From Rosenbergiella collisarenosi (lineage in GTDB: Bacteria > Pseudomonadota > Gammaproteobacteria > Enterobacterales > Enterobacteriaceae), in the NCBI RefSeq assembly GCF_018494085.1, contig NZ_JABBFP010000008.1:1-64000 (forward strand): a stretch of 64,000 bases of DNA, given 5' to 3'. The translations under genes were made by a program, and so were the position numbers. The notes beneath the pieces are model-generated. The model saw only the letters and a list, made by a program, of their open reading frames with translations, was not told the DNA's origin and made no database searches. Below are positions 27,593 through 37,599 of the stretch, piece by piece; the stretch's first letter is position 1, and every line of letters begins with the position of its first letter.

Positions 27593-28717
27593 ATGATTAC
27601 CTTAGCGAAACTGTTCATTTATCCTGTTAAGTCGATGCGTGGCACTCAGTTATCACACACTTTGGTGGAAGAAACGGGGTTAACGTGGGATCGCCACTTT
27701 ATGCTAACGTTAGAAGATGGGACTTTTATCACGGCACGTAAATATCCTGAACTGCTTCGCTTCACCCCGACACTCAGCCGAGATGGACTCTACCTACGTG
27801 CGCCTGACCTACAACACGCATGGATAAGGATCGAGGATTTTGCAGAGGTCGATGCTCCCACCGAGGTCTGGGGGAATCATTTTACGGCAAAGATTGCCCC
27901 CGACTCGATCAATCGCTGGCTGAGCCATTATTTTCCTCACCCGGTGCAATTACGTTGGATCGGTAACACCCCACAACGTAAGGTAACCAAGCGCCCGGAA
28001 CATCCCTTGTCATTCGCTGATGGCTACCCCTTCTTGCTCATCAACGATAGTTCACTGCACGATCTGCAGAACCGCTGTCCTGCGGGGGTAGCTGTCGACC
28101 AATTTCGAGCCAACTTAGTCGTTAGCGGTGCCAGTCCATGGGAAGAAGATCACTGGTCGGTGATCCGCGTCGGCGAGATTATTTTCGATGTTGCCAAGCC
28201 TTGTAGCCGCTGTATCCTCACCACGATAAATAGCCAAACAGCGCGTAAGCACCCTAGCGGGGAGCCGATGCGCTCACTGGCACAATTTCGCGAGGCGGCA
28301 GATGGCTCGGGGGATATCGATTTTGGCATTAATCTGATCGCCCGAAATAGCGGCATTATTCAAGTCGGGGAGCAGGTTGCCGTATTACAGCGTAAACCGC
28401 CACGGAGTTATTTACAGAAGGTGTCACAGGCTGGCGTTGAAGCTCCCCCGGTATTGAGTACCACTGTAAGAGATGTCGAGATAGCGTTTTCCGGTCGACA
28501 CTTTATTGGCAACAATCAGCAAATACTGTTGGAGCAGTTAGAGCAACAGGGCTTTTCAATTCCCTATTCATGTCGGATGGGAAGTTGTGGGAGTTGCCGT
28601 TTAAGCAAAATTTCAGGTGAAGTGACCGCTATGAATGCCAACGCAGTGAGCGACTCCACCTTACTAAGCTGTTGTTGCATTCCTAACCAAGGACCCCTGC
28701 AACTCGAGATTGATTAA
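27593..28717 (+). CDS. ycbX: MOSC- and 2Fe-2S-domain protein YcbX
   Basis: A 374-residue protein (E. coli 369). The MOSC N-terminal beta-barrel (LFIYPVKSMRGTQL) and MOSC domain, with a conserved cysteine in KPCSRCILTTIN, bind molybdenum cofactor. The C-terminal ferredoxin domain (about 290-374) has CRMGSCGSCRL and a later CCC for a 2Fe-2S cluster. In E. coli YcbX detoxifies N-hydroxylated bases such as 6-hydroxylaminopurine. Its stop overlaps the zapC stop by 4 bases on the other strand. Confidence 0.93.
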   Translation: MITLAKLFIYPVKSMRGTQLSHTLVEETGLTWDRHFMLTLEDGTFITARKYPELLRFTPTLSRDGLYLRAPDLQHAWIRIEDFAEVDAPTEVWGNHFTAKIAPDSINRWLSHYFPHPVQLRWIGNTPQRKVTKRPEHPLSFADGYPFLLINDSSLHDLQNRCPAGVAVDQFRANLVVSGASPWEEDHWSVIRVGEIIFDVAKPCSRCILTTINSQTARKHPSGEPMRSLAQFREAADGSGDIDFGINLIARNSGIIQVGEQVAVLQRKPPRSYLQKVSQAGVEAPPVLSTTVRDVEIAFSGRHFIGNNQQILLEQLEQQGFSIPYSCRMGSCGSCRLSKISGEVTAMNANAVSDSTLLSCCCIPNQGPLQLEID

Positions 28718-29259
28718 CCGACTTTTTCTAGCAGCAGTGAGGGCTCGGCGTGCCAGGTCAATAGGCGATCGTTCATAATCTTGATCGCATCACCCAAACA
28801 CAGGGCTTTGCCACTATTTAGCAGCATTTCCGGTTGAGCAACAATACACAATGAGGCTTGTGGATTGGTTTCAATTACCAGCAGTAACGCCTCTTCACCA
28901 TTACTGGTCAGTTCCGCTACGACCATATCGCCGACCGCAGGCTGCAGCGCATACTGACGAGAGACAAAATGCCAGCTCTTCGGCATTTGCGGTTTCAGGA
29001 ACCGGTACGCTACCAAGCTGTTAATAATTAGCTGCTGAGTTTGAGCGTTGTCCAACGGGGTGTTCAGGCAACTTTCTGCAAATTGTTCGAAGAGTGAGGC
29101 ATCGTCTACGCAGAAGGGATGACAACAAAAAGCGTCAGGGATCAGCATCTTAGAGGAAAACCGCGAGGCGAAGTTCGAGCCATCTTTCATATCTAGCACA
29201 ACTGAATCTTGCTCTGAATCAAAGTACCATTGCCAGCGGTTATCGGGTTTTAAGTGCAT
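28714..29259 (-). CDS. zapC: Cell division protein ZapC
   Basis: FtsZ-binding protein that bundles protofilaments and stabilises the Z ring. The 181-residue product (E. coli 180) keeps the family blocks LKPDNRWQWYFD, KMLIPDAF, PFCVDDASLF, YRFLKPQMPKSWHFVS and GDAIKIMNDRL. It follows pyrD on the same strand, as in E. coli, with a 135-base A/T-rich gap. Confidence 0.93.
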   Translation of the reverse strand: MHLKPDNRWQWYFDSEQDSVVLDMKDGSNFASRFSSKMLIPDAFCCHPFCVDDASLFEQFAESCLNTPLDNAQTQQLIINSLVAYRFLKPQMPKSWHFVSRQYALQPAVGDMVVAELTSNGEEALLLVIETNPQASLCIVAQPEMLLNSGKALCLGDAIKIMNDRLLTWHAEPSLLLEKVG

Positions 29260-29394
29260 ATCATCCCCTAAATAAAATTAAGATTATATAGATATATTTG
29301 GCATGAAATATTTATCTATTAGAAAGACGTGCAAGAAATATAAACGACACCGCACAAAAAATAAACCACTTTCTCTGTGCAGGTGTCTGATTAT

Positions 29395-30405
29395 CTAGAT
29401 TCCTATTACTATATTTTTAATTAGTTTAGGACCGTGATAGATAAATCCAGAATAGACTTGTAATAGAGTTGCCCCCGCAGCCTGTTTTTCTTTTGCTGCG
29501 ACTAACGAATCTATCCCGCCTACTCCGATGATCGGCAGTGCGTCCTGTAATTCATGGTGCAAATGTTTGATCACTTCTGTCGATTTTAATTGTACTGGAC
29601 GCCCACTCAAGCCGCCCGCTTCACTCGCATAAGGTAATCCTTCAACCAGTGAACGGTCCAATGTTGTATTGGTAGCGATGACGCCATCAATATTATGTCG
29701 GACCAAACTATCGGCCACTTGAATAATTTCTTCGAGAGAAAGATCTGGGGCAATTTTGACTACGACGGGTACATATTTTAAATGTCGCTGCTGTAGGTCG
29801 TGCTGTTTATTTTTTATCGCCGCTAACAATTCGTCGAGCGCATCGCCATACTGCAGAGAACGAAGACCTGGAGTATTAGGAGAAGAAATATTGACGGTTA
29901 TATAGCTGGCATGTGCATACACTTTTTCCATGCAAAAGAGGTAGTCATCGCTACCCTGCTCAACAGGAGTGTCTTTGTTTTTACCAATGTTAATTCCCAA
30001 CACCCCCCGATAACGGGCCGCCTTCACATTCTCAACCAGCTGATCAACGCCGTGGTTATTAAACCCCATCCGGTTGATAATGCCCTCAGCTTGTTCGACG
30101 CGAAATAACCTGGGTTTATCATTACCCGATTGCGCGCGTGGCGTGACGGTACCGATTTCGATAAAACCAAAGCCCATCGCGGCAAACGCATCGATACATT
30201 CACCGTTTTTATCTAGACCGGCCGCTAAACCGATAGGGTTTGGAAAGGTGATGCCCATTGAATGAAAAGGCTTACTCGGGAGGCGTTGCGTAATCAGGGC
30301 TTCGAGGGGCGTTCCGCTAACTTTTTTTAGCGCTTGAATGGTTTGCTCATGAACTTTCTCGGCATCAAACTGGAATAGCGCAGAACGAATTAATGGATAC
30401 AACAT
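29395..30405 (-). CDS. pyrD: Dihydroorotate dehydrogenase (quinone), class 2
   Basis: Membrane-associated FMN enzyme that oxidises dihydroorotate to orotate with quinone, fourth step of pyrimidine synthesis. ATG at 30405 gives 336 residues, the E. coli length, and follows GGAGGGG; an earlier in-frame start is rejected. An N-terminal membrane-associating helix ([11 protein letters not shown]) precedes the barrel. [17 protein letters not shown], the FNNHGVD segment, the catalytic-serine region [14 protein letters not shown] and [10 protein letters not shown] are intact. No convincing PurR box was found upstream. Confidence 0.95.
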   Translation of the reverse strand: MLYPLIRSALFQFDAEKVHEQTIQALKKVSGTPLEALITQRLPSKPFHSMGITFPNPIGLAAGLDKNGECIDAFAAMGFGFIEIGTVTPRAQSGNDKPRLFRVEQAEGIINRMGFNNHGVDQLVENVKAARYRGVLGINIGKNKDTPVEQGSDDYLFCMEKVYAHASYITVNISSPNTPGLRSLQYGDALDELLAAIKNKQHDLQQRHLKYVPVVVKIAPDLSLEEIIQVADSLVRHNIDGVIATNTTLDRSLVEGLPYASEAGGLSGRPVQLKSTEVIKHLHHELQDALPIIGVGGIDSLVAAKEKQAAGATLLQVYSGFIYHGPKLIKNIVIGI

Positions 30406-30510
30406 TTCCCCTCCAAAGGTGGCTGACAAGAGTAATAGCAACGGACTTCAGTCAGGGGGGGATGGTAGCAGTTTTAGGCAGAAAGTAAATTTAACTTGCA
30501 GGGTAGCGGA

Positions 30511-30540
30511 AAACAAGCTCTACCGAGGTAGAGCTTGTTT
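30511..30540 (-). terminator. Terminator-like hairpin after pepN
   Basis: AAACAAGCTCTACC and GGTAGAGCTTGTTT form a perfect 14-base inverted repeat around GA, 7 bases past the pepN stop. The right arm ends in TTGTTTTCC on the pepN strand, a fair U tract. It separates pepN from pyrD. Confidence 0.7.
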
Positions 30541-30547
30541 AGGCACG

Positions 30548-33163
30548 TTAGGCGGCGAGCGCCTTAGTGATCTTCTCGTAAAGGTCGCGCGAGAGGTTGT
30601 CCAACGTCAAGAGTTGCTCAAGTGCCGCCCGCATTAACGCTTGGCGAGCTTCGTCGTAGCGTTTTAAACGGATCAGCGGTTCAATCATTCTTGCCGCTAT
30701 TTGTGGGTTGCGCTGATTCAGGTCGGTCAGCATTTCCACCAAGAACTGATAGCCCGATCCATCTTCTGCGTGGAAGGCAGCAGGGTTGGATGAACAGAAG
30801 GCGCCCACTAACGAGCGTACACGGTTAGGATTTTTCATGGTGAAAGAGCGATGGTTTAATAATTGACGCACCTGAGTCAATACCTGCGGATCCGGACGGG
30901 TCGCTTGTAAGACAAACCATTTATCCATCACCAGACCATCTTGATGCCAACGGTCATCCCACTGGGCGAGTAGTTGTTCTGCCGCAGGGAGCTGCGCGGA
31001 TACCGCACTGCTAATCGCCGCGAGCGCATCGGTCATGTTATTCGCCGCTTGGTATTGCGCCACCGTGAGTTGTTCGCCGAGTGCTGCATCGGTGAATACC
31101 AAGTACGAAAGTGCAACGTTCTTCAGCGACCGTTTACCGATGTCCTGTTCCGTGACGTGATACTCCGCACACTGGTGCTGCTGATAGGCGTTCTTAAACT
31201 CATCGGCCAGTGCGCCTGCAAGTAGCTGCATCAGCGAAGCTCTTACCGCCGCAATCGCCGTCGGGTTAATCACCTCGAACCACTCAGCAATCTCGTTCTC
31301 TGAAGGCAGCGTGAAAATTTGCGCTTTTAACGCTGGCTCCGCCGTTTCATCGACTAGCACGGCGCGGAATGCATCCACCACATGACGCGGGACAGACATC
31401 GCTTGTTGCTGTGCGAAACGCGCGATATTCAGTTTCAGATAGATAGCTAATAGACTTTGCGCCGCATCCCAACGTGTGAAGGCATTACGCGCATGCTGCA
31501 TCAGGAAGGTAAGTTGAGCATCGCTCCATTGGTAATGTAATTTCACCGGTGCCGAGAATTCGCAGAGCAGTGCTGGCGTGGGTTGGAACCAGACTTTATC
31601 GAACACAAAGATCTGTGTAGCTTCAGTCACATTAAGGACCGAATCGATCGCTTCGCCTTTATACTGTAACGGGATCACCTGCCCTTCGTTATCGTATAAC
31701 TCAATCGCCAGAGGAATATGTAACGGCTTCTTTTCTCCTTGATCGGCGGTAGCCGGCGTTTCTTGTGTCACCGTCAGCGTATAGGTCTCGCTATTCGGAT
31801 CGTAGTCATCCTCAATCGTTAATTGCGGCGTTCCAGACTGGCGATACCATTGACGGAATTGTGTGAGGTCGATCCCGGAGGCATCCTCCATCGCTTTGAC
31901 AAAATCTTCGCAGGTTGCGGCGCTGCCGTCATGGCGTTGGAAATAGAGCGCGATCCCAGCTTGGAATTTCTCTTCGCCTAATAACGTATGGATCATACGA
32001 ATGACTTCAGAACCCTTCTCATAGACGGTTAGGGTATAGAAGTTATTCATCTCCATCACTTGTTCTGGGCGGATCGGGTGAGCCATCGGACTCGCGTCTT
32101 CCGCAAACTGTGCGCCACGCATCACGCGGACATTATCGATACGATTAACCGCGCGCGAGCCTAAATCGGAGCTAAATTCTTGATCACGGAAAACCGTTAA
32201 TCCTTCCTTTAAGCTGAGCTGGAACCAATCCCGGCAGGTCACACGGTTACCACTCCAGTTATGGAAGTATTCGTGCCCGATCACCGCTTCGATACCGAGG
32301 TAGTCTTTATCGGTGGCGGTTTCCGGCTTCGCTAATACATACTTAGAGTTGAAAATATTGAGGCCTTTGTTTTCCATCGCCCCCATATTAAAGAAGTCGA
32401 CAGCAACGATCATAAAGATATCGAGGTCGTATTCGAGGTTAAACCGCTGCTCGTCCCACTTCATGCTCTGCTTTAGCGAGGTCATCGCCCAGTCTGCACG
32501 GTCGAGATTGCCTTGGTCGACGAAGATCTCTAGCGCAACGTCGCGCCCGGAGCGAGTGGTGAAAACATCACGCAGCACGTCGAATTCGCCCGCAACTAAG
32601 GCGAAGAGGTAGCACGGTTTCGGGAACGGATCTTGCCATTTGATCCAGTGCTGACCGTTATCGAGATCGCCGCTTTCGATACGGTTACCGTTCGATAATA
32701 AATAAGGGTAACGCTGTTTATCCGCGTAGATAGTGGTGCTAAAGCGCGCTAAGACGTCAGGTCGGTCGAGATACCAAGTAATATGGTGGAAACCTTCTGC
32801 CTCGCATTGTGTACACAGGGCGTCACCCGATTTATACAGCCCCTCAAGCGCAGTATTCTGGTCAGGATGGATTTCATTCTCTATCTCTAGCGTAAAGTGC
32901 TCAGGAACATTACGCAGTAAGAGATTACCCTCTTCGATCGCGTAATCCTGCCACGGCGTACCATCAATCTTGACGCTAACCAGTACTAGTCCCTCACCTT
33001 GCAGGAGCAGGTCTTTGGCCGACGCATCACAACGCTTGACCTGACTCATCGCGGCGACCTTGGTCGTTTTTTCATCCAGATGAAAGGTTAAATCGATATC
33101 GGTGATAGTGAATTCCGGCGCAGTATAATCTTTACGATATTTAACTTGTGGTTGCTGAGTCAT
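30548..33163 (-). CDS. pepN: Aminopeptidase N
   Basis: Zinc M1 aminopeptidase, the main broad-specificity cytosolic aminopeptidase. ATG at 33163 gives 871 residues (E. coli 870) starting MTQQPQVKYRKDY; the frame is open for 26 codons upstream without homology. The exopeptidase motif GAMENKG, the zinc site HEYFHNWSGN and the third ligand in LKEGLTVFRDQEF are present, followed by the beta-sandwich and helical C-terminal domains. It is divergent from pncB. The ssu and fimbrial genes that separate pepN from pyrD in E. coli are absent. Confidence 0.97.
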   Translation of the reverse strand: MTQQPQVKYRKDYTAPEFTITDIDLTFHLDEKTTKVAAMSQVKRCDASAKDLLLQGEGLVLVSVKIDGTPWQDYAIEEGNLLLRNVPEHFTLEIENEIHPDQNTALEGLYKSGDALCTQCEAEGFHHITWYLDRPDVLARFSTTIYADKQRYPYLLSNGNRIESGDLDNGQHWIKWQDPFPKPCYLFALVAGEFDVLRDVFTTRSGRDVALEIFVDQGNLDRADWAMTSLKQSMKWDEQRFNLEYDLDIFMIVAVDFFNMGAMENKGLNIFNSKYVLAKPETATDKDYLGIEAVIGHEYFHNWSGNRVTCRDWFQLSLKEGLTVFRDQEFSSDLGSRAVNRIDNVRVMRGAQFAEDASPMAHPIRPEQVMEMNNFYTLTVYEKGSEVIRMIHTLLGEEKFQAGIALYFQRHDGSAATCEDFVKAMEDASGIDLTQFRQWYRQSGTPQLTIEDDYDPNSETYTLTVTQETPATADQGEKKPLHIPLAIELYDNEGQVIPLQYKGEAIDSVLNVTEATQIFVFDKVWFQPTPALLCEFSAPVKLHYQWSDAQLTFLMQHARNAFTRWDAAQSLLAIYLKLNIARFAQQQAMSVPRHVVDAFRAVLVDETAEPALKAQIFTLPSENEIAEWFEVINPTAIAAVRASLMQLLAGALADEFKNAYQQHQCAEYHVTEQDIGKRSLKNVALSYLVFTDAALGEQLTVAQYQAANNMTDALAAISSAVSAQLPAAEQLLAQWDDRWHQDGLVMDKWFVLQATRPDPQVLTQVRQLLNHRSFTMKNPNRVRSLVGAFCSSNPAAFHAEDGSGYQFLVEMLTDLNQRNPQIAARMIEPLIRLKRYDEARQALMRAALEQLLTLDNLSRDLYEKITKALAA

Positions 33164-33418
33164 GCAATGTCCATGTGAATGATAGAGTGTTACGACAAAG
33201 TCTAGGCGCTCTCTATAGCAGATTCCAGTACCTCGCGGCAAGTCGCTACCGTTATGAACATAAATTTAACATTTAGCACAATTTATTCTCGATTTCGCTA
33301 ATAATCTATGGTGTGATCCAATTCACTTTTTAGTGCGACAAGTTATACTGTTGCCTGACACAACGACTTTTCTGCCGGGTTGCAGAGTGACAATGTCCAA
33401 AGGATGCCGAAAAGCACT

Positions 33419-34624
33419 ATGAAACCACTTGCTTCTCCGATACTGACCACACTTCTTGATACAGATGCGTATAAATTGCATATGCAGCAAGCGGTATTTC
33501 ATCGCTATCCACACCTCTGCGTTACAGCGGAATTCCGCTGCCGAGGCGATGAACTACTCGGGCGGTATACCGACGAGATCATGACGCAGATCGAGCTTAT
33601 GCAGCAGCTCGTGCTAACCGATGACGAATACCGTTATCTGGCCTCGCTCCCCTTTTTCACTATCGATTATCTGAACTGGCTGAAGACGTTTCGCTTTAAT
33701 CCGCGTCAGGTCAGCGTTAGCAACCAGCAGGGTCACCTAGTTTTAACGATTACCGGTCCGTGGGTGGAAGTTATTCTTTGGGAAGTCCCGCTATTGGCGC
33801 TGATTTCTGAGATCGTCCACCGTCATCGCACACCTAGTGTCACCGCTGCCGATGCGCTAACGCTACTTAACACTAAGTTAGCGAAGTTTAAGATGGATTC
33901 TGCCGACCTCGATATGTCCCGGTTTAAACTAATGGACTTCGGTACGCGTAGACGTTTTTCTCAATCCGTTCAAGAGTCCGTGGTCGAGGAGCTCGTGCGC
34001 GAGGTTCCATGGCTAGTGGGTACCAGTAATTACGATATTGCACGTCGCCATCACCTAGCGCCGGTCGGGACACAGGCTCACGAATGGTTCCAAGCCCACC
34101 AGCAGATAAGCTCGGAGCTAGCGCACAGCCAACGCGCTGCCTTGCAAGCCTGGCTTGAAGAGTACAACGATATGCTAGGTATCGCGTTGACCGACTGCAT
34201 CGCGACCGATGCCTTCCTCCGTGATTTCGGATTTAATTTTGCTAATCGCTATCAAGGTGTGCGCCACGATTCAGGGGACCCTGTCGCTTGGGGTGAGAAA
34301 ATTATCAATCACTATCGTTCTCTCGGCATCGACCCACGGGAGAAAACCTTAGTCTTTTCCGATAGCTTAACCTTGGACAAGGCATTAGAGCTTTACCGAC
34401 ACTTCGACCCGCGTATCAATATTATTTTCGGAGTCGGCACTCGCCTTACGTGCGACTTACCCGGTGTCAGCCCATTAAATATCGTGATTAAATTAACCAG
34501 CTGCGACGGTAAGCCGGTGGCTAAATTATCCGATAGCCCCGGGAAAACCATCTGCCAAGATATCTCTTTCGTTAAGGCGCTAGAAAAAGCCTTCGACTTA
34601 CCGAAGATTAATTGTCCAAACTAG
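33419..34624 (+). CDS. pncB: Nicotinate phosphoribosyltransferase
   Basis: Joins nicotinate and PRPP to make nicotinate mononucleotide in the NAD salvage pathway. The start at 33419 gives 401 residues (E. coli 400) with [17 protein letters not shown] at the N-terminus; an ATG at 33404, closer to AAAGG, would add five residues. The phosphorylated-histidine region (GVRHDSGDP), FGTRRRFS and [20 protein letters not shown] are conserved. It is divergent from pepN across 255 bases in which I saw no clear NadR box. Confidence 0.95.
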   Translation: MKPLASPILTTLLDTDAYKLHMQQAVFHRYPHLCVTAEFRCRGDELLGRYTDEIMTQIELMQQLVLTDDEYRYLASLPFFTIDYLNWLKTFRFNPRQVSVSNQQGHLVLTITGPWVEVILWEVPLLALISEIVHRHRTPSVTAADALTLLNTKLAKFKMDSADLDMSRFKLMDFGTRRRFSQSVQESVVEELVREVPWLVGTSNYDIARRHHLAPVGTQAHEWFQAHQQISSELAHSQRAALQAWLEEYNDMLGIALTDCIATDAFLRDFGFNFANRYQGVRHDSGDPVAWGEKIINHYRSLGIDPREKTLVFSDSLTLDKALELYRHFDPRINIIFGVGTRLTCDLPGVSPLNIVIKLTSCDGKPVAKLSDSPGKTICQDISFVKALEKAFDLPKINCPN

Positions 34625-34626
34625 CC

Positions 34627-34664
34627 GTAGGCCAGAGGTAATCTGGCCTACTCTGCCCTTTTTC
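34627..34664 (+). terminator. Terminator after pncB
   Basis: GTAGGCCAGA pairs perfectly with TCTGGCCTAC around GGTAA, starting at the pncB stop; the T run (TTTTT) comes 9 bases after the stem, so termination may be imperfect. Confidence 0.55.
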
Positions 34665-34749
34665 TATGAATATTGCTTGTTTACTTAGCCCGCCTGAGTA
34701 ACATATCCTACCCAATTCAATAGTGATTCCATCAAACAGAGAGATAATT

Positions 34750-36150
34750 ATGAGCATAGTGCCTGTCGTGGACGTGCTAGACGGCCGTGTCGCTGTAGAG
34801 TCAGACGTTACAGTGCGTGGCTGGGTGCGTACCCGTAGAGATTCAAAAGCTGGTATTTCCTTTATCGCCATTTACGATGGCTCCTGCTTTAATCCCGTTC
34901 AGGCGGTGGTCAATAATTCGCTTACTAATTATCAAACCGAAGTCTTAAACCTGACCACCGGTTGTTCAGTTGAAGTGACAGGGACCGTGGTAGCCTCCCC
35001 TGGCCAAGGTCAATCGTTCGAAATACAAGCAACGGCCGTTAAAGTTGTCGGTTGGGTTGAAGATCCTGATAGTTATCCGATGGCCGCTAAGCGCCACAGT
35101 ATTGAATATCTGCGTGAGGTCGCCCACTTACGCCCGCGTACTAATCTCATTGGTGCCGTTGCACGGGTGCGTAATACCCTGGCGCAAGCTATCCACCGCT
35201 TCTTTAATGAGCAAGGTTACTTTTGGGTTTCAACCCCGTTGATTACTGCATCGGATACCGAAGGTGCCGGTGAGCTATTCCGCGTATCCACGCTGGATAT
35301 GGAAAACCTTCCTCGTAACGATCAGGGTAAAGTCGACTATAGCCAGGACTTCTTTGGTAAAGAGGCCTTTCTTACCGTATCCGGCCAATTGAATGGCGAA
35401 ACGTACGCGAGCGCCCTCTCTAAGATCTATACATTCGGTCCAACTTTCCGCGCAGAAAATTCGAATACTAGCCGCCACTTAGCAGAATTCTGGATGGTCG
35501 AACCTGAAGTGGCGTTTGCCCATTTGGACGATGCCGCCGCACTCGCCGAGGCGATGCTTAAGTACTGCTTTAACGCTGTCTTGACCGAGCGCGCAGACGA
35601 CCTTGCGTTCTTTGCCGAGCGCGTTGATAAAGAAGCGATCACTCGCTTAGAAAAATTCGTGAGCAGCGATTTTGCGCAGATCGACTACACCGATGCGATC
35701 GATATTCTGTTGAAATCTGGGCAATCGTTCGAAAACCCTGTCGAATGGGGTATCGACCTCTCTTCAGAACATGAGCGCTATCTCGCCGAGAAACACTTCG
35801 CCGCTCCGGTAGTAGTGAAAAATTATCCGAAAGATATCAAAGCGTTCTATATGCGTCTTAACGATGATGGCAAGACGGTTGCCGCCATGGATGTTCTCGC
35901 CCCGGGTATCGGTGAAATCATCGGCGGTTCCGAGCGTGAAGAGCGCTTAGAGGTCTTGGACGAGCGCTTGGCCGAAATGGGACTGAATAAAGAAGATTAC
36001 TGGTGGTACCGTGACCTGCGTCGCTACGGTACTGTCCCCCACTCTGGCTTTGGTTTAGGCTTCGAGCGTTTAGTCTCTTATGTTACCGGCGTACAAAACG
36101 TCCGTGATGTCATTGCCTTCCCGCGTACTCCGCGTAGTGCAAATTTCTAA
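34750..36150 (+). CDS. asnS: Asparaginyl-tRNA synthetase
   Basis: Class IIb synthetase charging tRNA-Asn. ATG at 34750 gives 466 residues, identical to the E. coli length. An OB-fold anticodon-binding domain ([14 protein letters not shown]) is followed by the catalytic core: motif 1 region ([15 protein letters not shown]), motif 2 ([21 protein letters not shown]) and motif 3 ([15 protein letters not shown]). The ribosome site is GAGAT. A strong terminator follows, then ompF, as in E. coli. Confidence 0.98.
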   Translation: MSIVPVVDVLDGRVAVESDVTVRGWVRTRRDSKAGISFIAIYDGSCFNPVQAVVNNSLTNYQTEVLNLTTGCSVEVTGTVVASPGQGQSFEIQATAVKVVGWVEDPDSYPMAAKRHSIEYLREVAHLRPRTNLIGAVARVRNTLAQAIHRFFNEQGYFWVSTPLITASDTEGAGELFRVSTLDMENLPRNDQGKVDYSQDFFGKEAFLTVSGQLNGETYASALSKIYTFGPTFRAENSNTSRHLAEFWMVEPEVAFAHLDDAAALAEAMLKYCFNAVLTERADDLAFFAERVDKEAITRLEKFVSSDFAQIDYTDAIDILLKSGQSFENPVEWGIDLSSEHERYLAEKHFAAPVVVKNYPKDIKAFYMRLNDDGKTVAAMDVLAPGIGEIIGGSEREERLEVLDERLAEMGLNKEDYWWYRDLRRYGTVPHSGFGLGFERLVSYVTGVQNVRDVIAFPRTPRSANF

Positions 36151-36169
36151 ACCAGGCTTCCCTCATCAT

Positions 36170-36196
36170 AAAATCCGCTGCGGCGGATTTTTTTTC
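36170..36196 (+). terminator. Terminator after asnS
   Basis: AAATCCGC pairs with GCGGATTT around TGCG and is followed by a run of seven further T residues. Confidence 0.92.
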
Positions 36197-36240
36197 GCCT
36201 ATTGATTGAGATCATGGCTAAAACAACCGCTCCACATTAA

Positions 36241-36325
36241 GTTACTTTTAGTTACTTATAGAAATGTGATGAACATCTTTATTTCATTCTTACATACTTG
36301 AAAACCCAGCATAACATGCTATTAA
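36241..36325 (+). promoter_or_regulatory. Porin promoter with OmpR-type boxes
   Basis: GTTACTTTTAGTTACTTATA (36241-36260) matches 16 of 20 bases of the E. coli ompF F1 OmpR site as I remember it, including the 10-base repeat of GTTAC. The next two 20-base blocks (36261-36300) occupy the positions of F2 and F3. They lead straight into TTGAAA (36298-36303), 16 bases and TATTAA (36320-36325). This suggests osmoregulated, EnvZ/OmpR-controlled expression. Confidence 0.65.
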
Positions 36326-36388
36326 GTTAGCGCCCGCAACGGGCGAACTACAAAAACATAATAAATAATAATGCCAATGAGGGTATTA

Positions 36389-37471
36389 ATGATGATTAAG
36401 CGCAACGTTCTCTCTCTTCTCATCCCAAGTCTTTTAGCCATCTCTTCGGTCCAAGCTGCGGAGATTTATAATAAAGACGGCAATAAATTGGATTTATATG
36501 GTAAGGCAGTGGGTCTCCATTACTTCTCGGGTGATAACTCGAATAATGGTGATTTCTCCTATGTTCGTTTTGGGTTCAAAGGCGAAACCCAAATCAACGA
36601 TATGATGTCCGGTTACGGGCAATGGGAATACAACATCCAAACCAATAACACCGAAGGTGGCGATGCTCAGGATGGCAATAAAACGCGCCTAGGACTGGCA
36701 GGAATACGCTTTAGTCAGTACGGTTCTATCGATTATGGTCGTAACTACGCTATCGCCTATGATGCCCTCAGTTACACCGATATGTTGCCCGAGTTTGGTG
36801 GTAACTTCAGCTACTCCGACTCAATGACCGGGCGTACGACAGGCGTTGCAACCTATCGAAATGCTGACTTTTTTGGATTGGTTGAAGGACTCAACATCGC
36901 CGTACAGTATCAAGGGAAAAACGAACGTGATGACGTCCTGCGTTCAAACGGCGATGGCTGGGGGCTCTCATCCAGTTACACCTTACCTTACGGATTCGGC
37001 ATCACGGGTGCCTATCAACAGCAAAACCGTACCGCTAGCCAAAACCATCTCGCTTACGGAAGTGGCGATACAGCAAGTGTTTGGGCTGTTGGCCTAAAAT
37101 ACGATAGTGCGCCGGTCTACGTCGCCGTCAGCTATGCGCAAGGCCAGAACGCCACACGTATCAGCAGCAAGGTCAACGGGATCAGTCAAAGCGGCTTTGC
37201 AAATAAAACACAAGACTTCGAAGCCGTCGCCCAATATCAATTTGATTTTGGCCTGCGCCCTTCCCTCGCCTATATTCAATCGAAAGCGAAAGATGTTGAG
37301 GGTATCGGGGATGTCGATATCGTGAAATATATCGATGTGGGGGCAAGTTACTATTTCAATAAGAATATGTCGACCTACGTTGATTACCGTATTAACCAGC
37401 TAGGGGATAATAATAAGCTCGGTATTAATAACGATAATATCGTCGCTACCGGCCTCGTCTATCAATTCTAA
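36389..37471 (+). CDS. ompF: OmpF/OmpC-type general porin
   Basis: A 360-residue outer-membrane porin. A 23-residue signal peptide ends SVQA, followed by [20 protein letters not shown], the hallmark start of enterobacterial porins. The constriction-loop motif (TDMLPEFGG) and a C-terminal phenylalanine (ATGLVYQF) for BAM recognition are present; about sixteen strands are expected. Location between asnS and aspC and the [20 protein letters not shown] segment make it the OmpF orthologue; the surface loops diverge. ATG at 36389 follows GAGGG; an adjacent ATG at 36392 or the open frame from 36371 are less likely. Confidence 0.92.
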   Translation: MMIKRNVLSLLIPSLLAISSVQAAEIYNKDGNKLDLYGKAVGLHYFSGDNSNNGDFSYVRFGFKGETQINDMMSGYGQWEYNIQTNNTEGGDAQDGNKTRLGLAGIRFSQYGSIDYGRNYAIAYDALSYTDMLPEFGGNFSYSDSMTGRTTGVATYRNADFFGLVEGLNIAVQYQGKNERDDVLRSNGDGWGLSSSYTLPYGFGITGAYQQQNRTASQNHLAYGSGDTASVWAVGLKYDSAPVYVAVSYAQGQNATRISSKVNGISQSGFANKTQDFEAVAQYQFDFGLRPSLAYIQSKAKDVEGIGDVDIVKYIDVGASYYFNKNMSTYVDYRINQLGDNNKLGINNDNIVATGLVYQF

Positions 37472-37477
37472 TATTTA

Positions 37478-37509
37478 GGGGATTACTGATAACCGGTAAT
37501 CCCCTTTTT
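37478..37509 (+). terminator. Terminator after ompF
   Basis: GGGGATTAC pairs perfectly with GTAATCCCC around a nine-base loop and is followed by TTTTT. Confidence 0.85.
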
Positions 37510-37599
37510 ACTTCGATATCGAAAATTTTACAGTAACAGTTGTACCGGCTTACGCATATCGCTACCCTAGGTCTACGCTATTTCAATTCGGATACTACT

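Noticed and set aside
30406-30545. PurR box before pyrD
   Set aside because: E. coli pyrD has one, but no 16-base match to ACGCAAACGTTTNCNT could be found in this gap.
33255-33275. Possible NadR box (TGAACATAAATTTAACA) before pncB
   Set aside because: Only loosely like TGTTTA-N6-TAAACA; the half-sites do not match.
33387-33399. matS-like site GTGACAATGTCCA upstream of pncB
   Set aside because: It fits 11 of 13 positions of GTGACRNYGTCAC but fails in the last two bases of the palindrome; not enough to call a MatP site.
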